Below, piece by piece: positions 57,606-64,000 of a DNA stretch of 64,000 nt. The DNA lies in NCBI RefSeq assembly GCF_000218685.1, contig NW_006763293.1, positions 1 to 64,000 on the forward strand. The letters are read 5' to 3'. Source of the DNA: Serpula lacrymans var. lacrymans S7.9 (lineage: Eukaryota; Basidiomycota; Agaricomycetes; Boletales; Serpulaceae). The notes beneath the pieces were generated by a model. The model was given only the letters and a program-made list of their open reading frames with translations, was not told where the DNA came from and made no database searches. Positions within the stretch are counted from its first letter, which is position 1, and each line of letters begins with the position of its first letter. The position numbers and the translations under genes are program-made.

Positions 57606-59420
57606 ACGCTGTCATGCACCAAAGTTGATTGGTAGCATGGACAGGTGTCAATAATGAAGCGAATATTCAAAAAGACTTGCCTTTGCGCCACACAGGCACA
57701 GTGCCACGTGGAATAGTAATTAATATTGCCTGTTTCGAACTTGTGGCTGATCAGCACCACCTCTATTAGGCAATCCAGTCACACTCTCCTTTGCTTTTCC
57801 ATTCAGTACTTTCCGCGTTTCAGCATTTCGGCAAATTTTCACGTCGCCACTGGCTACACATTGCATTGCGCCCTCGCTTTTGTCGTTTCCCTTACTCCCC
57901 TTCCTTTGCCTAGCCCCACCATGGGCCCCTTCCTCTCCTTTTTATTCTCACCTGATGGTGGTTTCTGAATCCCCATTCTAATCCACTTTTTTGTCACTTC
58001 CACCCTCCTCCTCCTCATCTTATTTGCACCCCCACCATTTCTGATGTCACCACTTCCTATCCGCTTCCATCGCCAATCCGTTGACTACCACGTGCCACTG
58101 CTGATATCAGCAAAGCCCCGGCGGCCGGTCCAAATAGGGCAACAGGTCCATCTTCATGACGTCAATCTGCCATCATATACTATCAAAACATTGGTCGCTC
58201 GTCTTGCCTGGTTGGAGCGTGGGTGGGTAGTTTTTGAGCTGGAGAAGGTTCATCTCCTTGTGTCGCCCATGTTCATCGCTGTCCCATTCACTTGGGTACA
58301 CTTATCTTTTGTCCATCGTCTTCGCTACAGCTACACCTACCACACCCTGCCTGGGACTCACTTGTTCCAAATTGGAACTACTCCTCTCCCTCCCTCGTTT
58401 GATCAGGAAGTCCAACACAACCAGTCCATTGGTAAGGCCATGGAACTGTTGGATTTGGACTAGGTGGTGGACCGGTGGCTCCAGTTTCTTTTTCTTCAGC
58501 AGAACATTCATTTACAGTGCGATTATTTTTGATTTTTGAATCATTTCTATGGACACATATTTTTTAGAATGCCTGACTGACAATAAAGGAACTGTGTTGA
58601 TACTGATAGTGTTTTGCCTTGCCCTTTTTTTACTGCATCTTCCCATGACATCATGATTTTCCTGCTCTCTTTTTGCTATTGGACTTTACTTTATGGCTGT
58701 ACAAACCTGTGACATTACTCACAGCATTCATTGTTCTATCCCTTTCTTTTCTTTTTTTGACAATCTTATCCTGTACTACCTACGCAGGATTTGTCAGTGT
58801 ACATTCCTTCCTTCATGTTCTTTCTCATTCTTTTTGCACAGCTATACTGTGCATAGCCTACTTTTCTTTTACTATATAAACCCCTGTATTTTACCTTGTA
58901 AAACAACAAGTACTCGATTCCAGACTTCTTCTCTAATCTTAAGTCCACTTCTTACTGCTACTTGTGATCCAGTGTGGTCACAACACTTCCCACTGCTACC
59001 ACTGTTAATTGCTGTCATCGTCACTCCCCACTTTTGAAGTCATTGTTATCCCTTTCAATTAGAGTCCTTCTGAGCACTACAGTTTGTGCGTCAGGAGCCT
59101 GCTATCACTGGGAACCTCATCACGTCGTCATCCTCATTGTTCTCAAACCTACCTTGTGCTACAATTAGCAAGGTAGTGCTCGTCTATACTCGCCACAAAG
59201 CCCCTATCTTTCTATATTCCAACTATCCCTCCTCCTCAAAACCCACACCCATACATCTCTGGGTTTTACTTTGAAGGATCCTCATACATACCACCCCACA
59301 AACAACCAGAGCACCCACTGTTCTAGGAGGCAAAGCCCATAAACAAGTTCCGTGAAATCTGGGAGGATTGTGTGTTAGTTTGTTTTTGTGTGTGGTTTTC
59401 TAACAGCAGTTCTCATCATC
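57606..59420 (+). repeat. 1.8-kb direct repeat, copy B
   Basis: Matches copy A (47704-49529) end to end, slightly shorter owing to small deletions in homopolymer and AAACAAC tracts. It also carries the TATA-like TACTATATAAACCCC (near 58869). Its right border is where the open frame of the neighbouring nuclease-like protein diverges from copy A. Confidence 0.85.
57726..58463 (+). pseudogene. Copy B version of the repeat-encoded frame, interrupted
   Basis: The same frame as 47824-48561 but with TGA near 57966 separating the hydrophobic first part from the second (58044-58463). The second part retains VDYHVPLLISAKPRRPVQIG and RLAWLERGWVVFELEK with few substitutions. Confidence 0.5.
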
Positions 59421-60233
59421 AACAACGGGCAACCCAAAGGACAAGTCACCACCCCTTCTAAACTATGTCTTACCTCGGGTGATGGGATTTTGATTAGGAA
59501 CCCTGAAACACAAGTTGAGGTCTGGCTTACAGGCAGTGTTGACTATGGGCTCTGTACTTTTCAGCAGAAGAAGATTGCAGTGCATTTTCTTTGTAGTACA
59601 TACCTCAAGAGGCTTCTCGTCCTGTTATACGCAGACATTGTATCCAAAGGTGACATGGCCGATCTTGTCAGTAGCATCAAACATAGGATTTTCTTGGTTG
59701 AAGCAAAGAAAGACAATGAATTTTTGCTGAATTGTTTGCCAGACGCTATCAGTCAGGCTATGGTTATAAGTGAGAAGGATGGGTGCGTATTTGAGCCTCT
59801 GAAATATGGCCTATTTTCTAAAACAAATTTTAGCAAGCCTGTGCGGTTTTGCTTATCCAATGGTCAAAAATGGTTGTTTTGTTTATATCTGAAAAATGAG
59901 CAAGGTCAATGGATTGTATACAGGGGAACTCCAATTGGAATTGGAAGGCCGTCTAAAGATGAGATTCAGAAGCTTGTGGACCTTATCTATCACTGGGTGC
60001 GTGTATACAGTATTTGGTCTAAGATACATTCTAAGCGTATGTGTTCTCAGTTCATTGATTCAACAAATCCTTTGAATGAAAAACTATATTTGTTAGAGTT
60101 TCCTGAAGCCATGATTGCCTCAAGGTGGATTTATTGTTACTCTAAATTTGTGCAAGTTAATCCAAGTCCAAGGCAACAACTTGTTGCCCATGCAGTTTTC
60201 AAACAATGTTTTTTGATTTATCCCCAACTCTAA
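59388..60233 (+). CDS. PD-(D/E)XK-like nuclease-domain protein, start uncertain
   Basis: The frame is open from 59388 (no ATG at its head, so an upstream exon or later start is likely) to TAA at 60231. The first dozen codons lie in repeat copy B. Motifs: VWLTGSVDYGLCTFQ (Asp), then RIFLVEAKKDNEFLL (E-x-K), then LPDAISQAMVISEKDG and VRFCLSNGQKWLFCLYL, then a helix SKDEIQKLVDLIYHWV. An Asp, a following E-x-K strand and a Gln-containing helix fit PD-(D/E)XK folds such as RecB/restriction-like nucleases. The frame resumes past the TAA for 23 codons to a GTAAAT donor (60302), so the stop may be a mutation. The role in the neighbouring element is an inference. Confidence 0.55.
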   Translation: MCGFLTAVLIINNGQPKGQVTTPSKLCLTSGDGILIRNPETQVEVWLTGSVDYGLCTFQQKKIAVHFLCSTYLKRLLVLLYADIVSKGDMADLVSSIKHRIFLVEAKKDNEFLLNCLPDAISQAMVISEKDGCVFEPLKYGLFSKTNFSKPVRFCLSNGQKWLFCLYLKNEQGQWIVYRGTPIGIGRPSKDEIQKLVDLIYHWVRVYSIWSKIHSKRMCSQFIDSTNPLNEKLYLLEFPEAMIASRWIYCYSKFVQVNPSPRQQLVAHAVFKQCFLIYPQL

Positions 60234-60302
60234 ACATTAGTTGAGGAGGGTTCTGTGGGTAGCAAACAGCCATCGGCTCTGTCAATTGCTCTGCAAAATG
60301 AG

Positions 60303-62356
60303 GTAAATTAAATTTCTGATTAGTAATATTGTGTTTTTCCTTTTTTTTATGTAATTACTTCCTTTTCTGTAACATATTGTGTTTGTGATCCACATTACTT
60401 ACACTCCAATTGTATAGTTTGTATTTGATCTCCGCCACTATTCATTATTTAGAACTCACAACCAACTCACAACAGTGGAACTTGTTCCCCGACTCCATTT
60501 AGCTAAATTCATAATGATAGACCAATATTTTGAAAAATTACATACGTAGAAGTTTGACTGACTTTTCACTGAGTTGATTTGAGTTGGAATATTAGACTAA
60601 ATCTTAAAAAAAGGCTAAACTAATGTGGTTAGACTCTGACAGAGTCACATGCTGGTGGCCAGCACTGTAAATTATTCACACTCCATTTTGTCTTCTTGTA
60701 TGTGTGCTCTCACATGATGGTTTATCATTATCCATTTAGCTGTACCATTGTTAACTGTCTGTTCGGATGGGGGGCTATTTAGATGTCACAGAGGTCACAC
60801 AAGCTGGAGCTCCACTTGGCACTATTAGTGGTTGAACATGATTTTGAGTGTGGTGCACCTGAACTTTTTGAAATTGAGATTGCAGTACCTTAGTAGAGTG
60901 TTGTTATGATCTCTATTGGACATTTAAGGACTACTCATTTCTTTTTACTCATCGGTTATACCATCGGACCGATGACTCATTTCCTTCACGTACACTTCCG
61001 TTCCTCTCGCATTCACAGTACCTATTATAGTACCTAGTCCTCAACAGACGGACCTGCCCTAGATAGGACCTAACTCCTATCACCGATTCCTTTCCATTAT
61101 AAATACCATGTAACAGCAGTAGTATTCTCCAATACAATTCTACGCAGTTTACGCTTACAAAGCTAGACTCCTAAGATCAGACTTCTACTCAGAAGAAGAC
61201 CAACTCTTGTTGGAAGACCTCCACTCAGAACTATGTTCTCGAACTTGTCTTCGGATAAGTCTCTTTATAAACCTCGACGAACCCTCAGACTTTGTTAAGC
61301 ACTTCGTGCGTAACAAGTGTTACTTTCTCGAAAGTCACACACATGGAAGGAGCTCACTCAATAATTCAGGATTTTGTGCTAGGAAAGTTGGAGTAAGTGG
61401 TAAGAATACATAGAACTGCTATGGGTTAAGTCATTGAGGAAAAATGACAGTGGAATGTATGTTTTCAGAAATGTCCAAATATCCCCCCCCCCCTTCATCT
61501 GAACTGACGGTAAACAATTGTATGGAGGAAGGGTTATCTGTCATATCAATTTGGACGCCTGTCTGCATTCTGATGTGCACACAGTTTTCTGGGAAAACAA
61601 AATAATGCCAATTAGTAAATAAATAAAGCAAAATAACAATATTAAGGTTCTGCCACCTTCCCCAACTCTGAACTAGTGTTTGAGTTTGCACCGGTCCAAC
61701 TTGCATATCAACTATATCAACAACACTCCCATATGCCCCTGCCAGTGCTTGTATACTAATACTACTGCCTGCTTTCAGCTAAGTCATTAGTCTTTTGACC
61801 AGCATTATATATAAAGAGCTCTGTGATATGTGACAAACTTTTACTGTGACAAATACAGTATGCAACTGATCTGTCCTGGTCTTAATATACTGTATGGACA
61901 ATAATGCAGTAGTGTTGCACACAGAAATTCTGGTTATAAAATGTTTCCTGAAGACAAATTGCTCACTCAGAAGACCTAGACCTTGATTTGGAGATGTCGG
62001 ATTATAGTTCATAATAATGGTGTGAATCTTTGTACCAGCCTAAGGAAAATGGGTGTTTTTTTGGTAACATCATGTTGTCTTCTATCAGTGTCAGTAAACA
62101 AACCTGTATATGCTCTTGAAAATGAAGTTGGCACAACAGTTTTCATGCACAAAGTTTTAGCATTGCCTTAAGATTTGTTTGTGTTTACCCTAGAGTCGGG
62201 GATTGGCGCCGCTACGATTTATATAAATGATCTACTATGTAGTTGTTTTACTACTAGACTCGGTATGAATCGCGTGACTCTGTGAGATCCTATCCAATCC
62301 GGTACAAATTGTGTCATTTTCGACCGTGACTGGACTGATCTTTGACCCCGGTCAAT
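60303..62356. other. Non-coding, repeat-like; possible solo LTR
   Basis: About 60902-61344 begins TGTTATGATC, has a TATA-like CATTATAAATACC near 61097 and a C-rich downstream part, the layout of an LTR, but no coding part or target duplication was found. A poly-C run lies at about 61484-61494. A 62-codon frame at 61983-62171 starts with TTG-like context and has no support. Confidence 0.35.
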
Positions 62357-63838
62357 ATGCGTACCCTTTCTCTGTCCTCTGAACCGCCCACAGCTTCCAT
62401 TGTAGAATTAAGCTCCATGGAATATAAGGCAATACCACCTGCAATCTCTAAACCTGTAGCACTGTCATCAATCCCACCACCAACCTCCAAAATACCGTCC
62501 GTCACGCTCGATAGCGATGTCATCACAGACAATATGGCTGCAAGGCTTTCCATGAGTTTTCTGGGCCATGTCATGTTCTTGAAGAGTCAAGTTCCTTTGT
62601 TGGTCTGCTATCTTCAGCACTCATCGTTCGGGTCTTAATGCTGCCTTTCAGTCCAGTCATACAGCTGGCGCGAATGCCTGGCAGTAATGTAAGCTTTTAT
62701 CGAGTCTTTTACCATTCTCTGGAACTTGATTAATTCGCCCTTCAAACAAGACAAACAATCGCGCGTCCAAAAAGCGAGCTGAGCTGCTGAACTCGCTTGA
62801 CACTCTTGCATCGCATTTGAACACGACATTCACCTCTCTATCCACAGCCATCGCGCTGAAAGAAAAGTCGGGCGCCAGAGACTCGGATGGTAGCATCAAA
62901 GATAGCTCCCAGCACGATCAGAGCAGAACATCAGTTGCCTATCTTGCTATCGTACTGGGATCAACTATCGGTGCAGCTAAAGCCCGGGTGATACTTGGTG
63001 TAAATGGTCTGGAAATCAAAGTCTGGGGCGAGAGAGAAGAACTCAATGTTGAGGGAACTTCGTCTGGTACGGATTCGGAAGATAACGAAGAAAGTCTCGA
63101 AGGTTCAGGTTCTGGCGAAAGCTCCAGCAGTGATGGCAGTGAATCAGAGCGAGACTCTGGTGCAGAGTCGGAACATGACGATGATGAGGCAGATTGTTTG
63201 AGTGATCGGGATAGCCAATCAGGGAGTGAAGCAAGCTGTTCAGACTCGTGCGAGTCTCCACCTCGTTCTCGAAGTCCATCTCCCACACCGTCATATCAAT
63301 CGACACCCGACTCGGAAGCGCCGTCTCCGCCGCCATCACCATCAAGGCGTTTCCAATCCCATGCTGAAGAACAAGAGACTTTACGAACTGCTGAGAGACT
63401 TCTTTCACGGACGTTAGCGAGTGCCTGTGCAGAAGGAGAAGACACAGGAATGGCTTCTGAGATGGGTAAGTAAAATTGATGGACCCACAGTCAATATACG
63501 AACTTTATTGTTTCCCTTTAGCGCCAACACAGACGCATATACTCCTACGTGCACCCAGGAGATTTGTACATCCTGCTTGGATACCGAGACAGAATCTCAA
63601 TAATTCGATGGACGATACTCTCGCAGACTTTCTACAAGAATCCCGCCCAGGAAATAGCCCGCATGGTATCAAAAAGAAAAGATCGAAGAAAGGAATCAAA
63701 GTTGAGGGCGTGTGGATCAAATCTCGGGGAGTTGGTGTAGAGGACCCGACAGAAGACAACGACGAAACTATTGCAGAGGAAGACGAGTATATTTGGTGGA
63801 CTTGGGATGGAAAGCTAGCCGGATTTGCTGACTGGTAG
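62357..63838 (+). CDS. Conserved-looking acidic Ser-rich protein, function unknown
   Basis: Four exons, 62357-62598, 62652-62688, 62751-63465 and 63522-63838, with introns of 53, 62 and 56 nt; 436 residues. The N-terminus (SFLGHVMFLKSQVPFPVIQL) and a segment with KKRAELLNSLDTLASHLN are followed by TSVAYLAIVLGSTIGAAKAR, which look like a folded domain. A long acidic Ser/Glu/Asp-rich part (SGSGESSSSDGSESERDSG) and an SP-rich stretch follow, then a conserved-looking C-terminal block APTQTHILLRAPRRFVHPAW, a basic KKKRSKKG stretch and an acidic end with WWTWDGKLAGF. Probably nuclear given these tracts. No family recognised. Confidence 0.7.
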
Positions 63839-64000
63839 ATTCACTGACCCTATTCGTGGTTTCTTTACACTTGCACCAGTCATCATAACCTGACAAGAAG
63901 TGAAGCGGAACATATTGTATCGAACTACTGTAACAGTACCAAAATAAAAATACATGCATCATCCAAAGGTCCGCGGATTAGCAGAAGTGAAAGAGGTCTG

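Noticed and set aside
1..64000. CRISPR arrays, rRNA, tRNA genes, telomere repeats
   Set aside because: No regularly spaced repeats, no tRNA arm signatures noticed by eye, no tandem telomeric units; a tRNAscan run would be decisive for tRNAs.

Overview
The window is nuclear DNA of a basidiomycete fungus, most likely an Agaricomycete. The evidence is genes split by many short spliceosomal introns (about 45-70 nt, several with CTAAC/CTAAT-type branch sites), a typical basidiomycete F-box protein, a UNC-45/She4 myosin chaperone, an inositol polyphosphate 5-phosphatase fused to a WD40-like propeller, and mobile-element families abundant in mushroom genomes (Tnp2/Plavaka-like transposases, Ty1/copia, DUF6589 proteins, RecQ-like helicases). 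All functions are read from motifs; no database search was run. Exon models were built by hand from GT..AG sites and kept only where the reading frame closed.

Layout. 1-3.6 kb: 3' part of an uninterrupted Tnp2-like transposase gene. 3.6-11 kb: transposon-rich; two foldback elements with CACTG ends and 3-bp target duplications, one host-like gene with a possible PD-(D/E)XK-type fold (4.9-6.7 kb), and decayed transposase and DUF6589 remnants. 11.1-16.9 kb: a degenerate copia retrotransposon preceded by an inverted fragment of the same family and a 100-N assembly gap. 17.1-21.6 kb: two tandem paralogous multi-exon genes sharing an unrecognised N-terminal domain and coiled-coil tails. 21.8-45.7 kb: the gene-rich core: F-box protein, small coiled-coil protein, 5-phosphatase, small GPI-anchored protein, acidic conserved protein, long disordered protein, secreted epoxide-hydrolase-like enzyme, HeLo/MLKL-NTD-like protein, UNC-45/She4, and two poorly resolved small genes. 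46-61.5 kb: a second repeat-rich block with a 1.8-kb direct repeat in two copies (47.7 and 57.6 kb), an inverted-repeat-bounded segment carrying a RecQ-like helicase and a convergent DUF6589 gene (52.3-57.4 kb), and a PD-(D/E)XK-like open frame next to the second direct repeat. 62.4-63.8 kb: a conserved gene of unknown function.

The strongest candidates for something undescribed are the 52.3-57.4 kb RecQ + DUF6589 unit with about 200-bp terminal inverted repeats, and the larger 47.7-60.3 kb arrangement in which a 1.8-kb repeat flanks it and abuts a nuclease-like frame. Most mobile-element frames here are broken, several by apparent Trp-to-stop changes or by stops that fit C-to-T change at CpG, so the elements look old; the transposase at the left edge is the exception. 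The core genes show no obvious pathway linkage.
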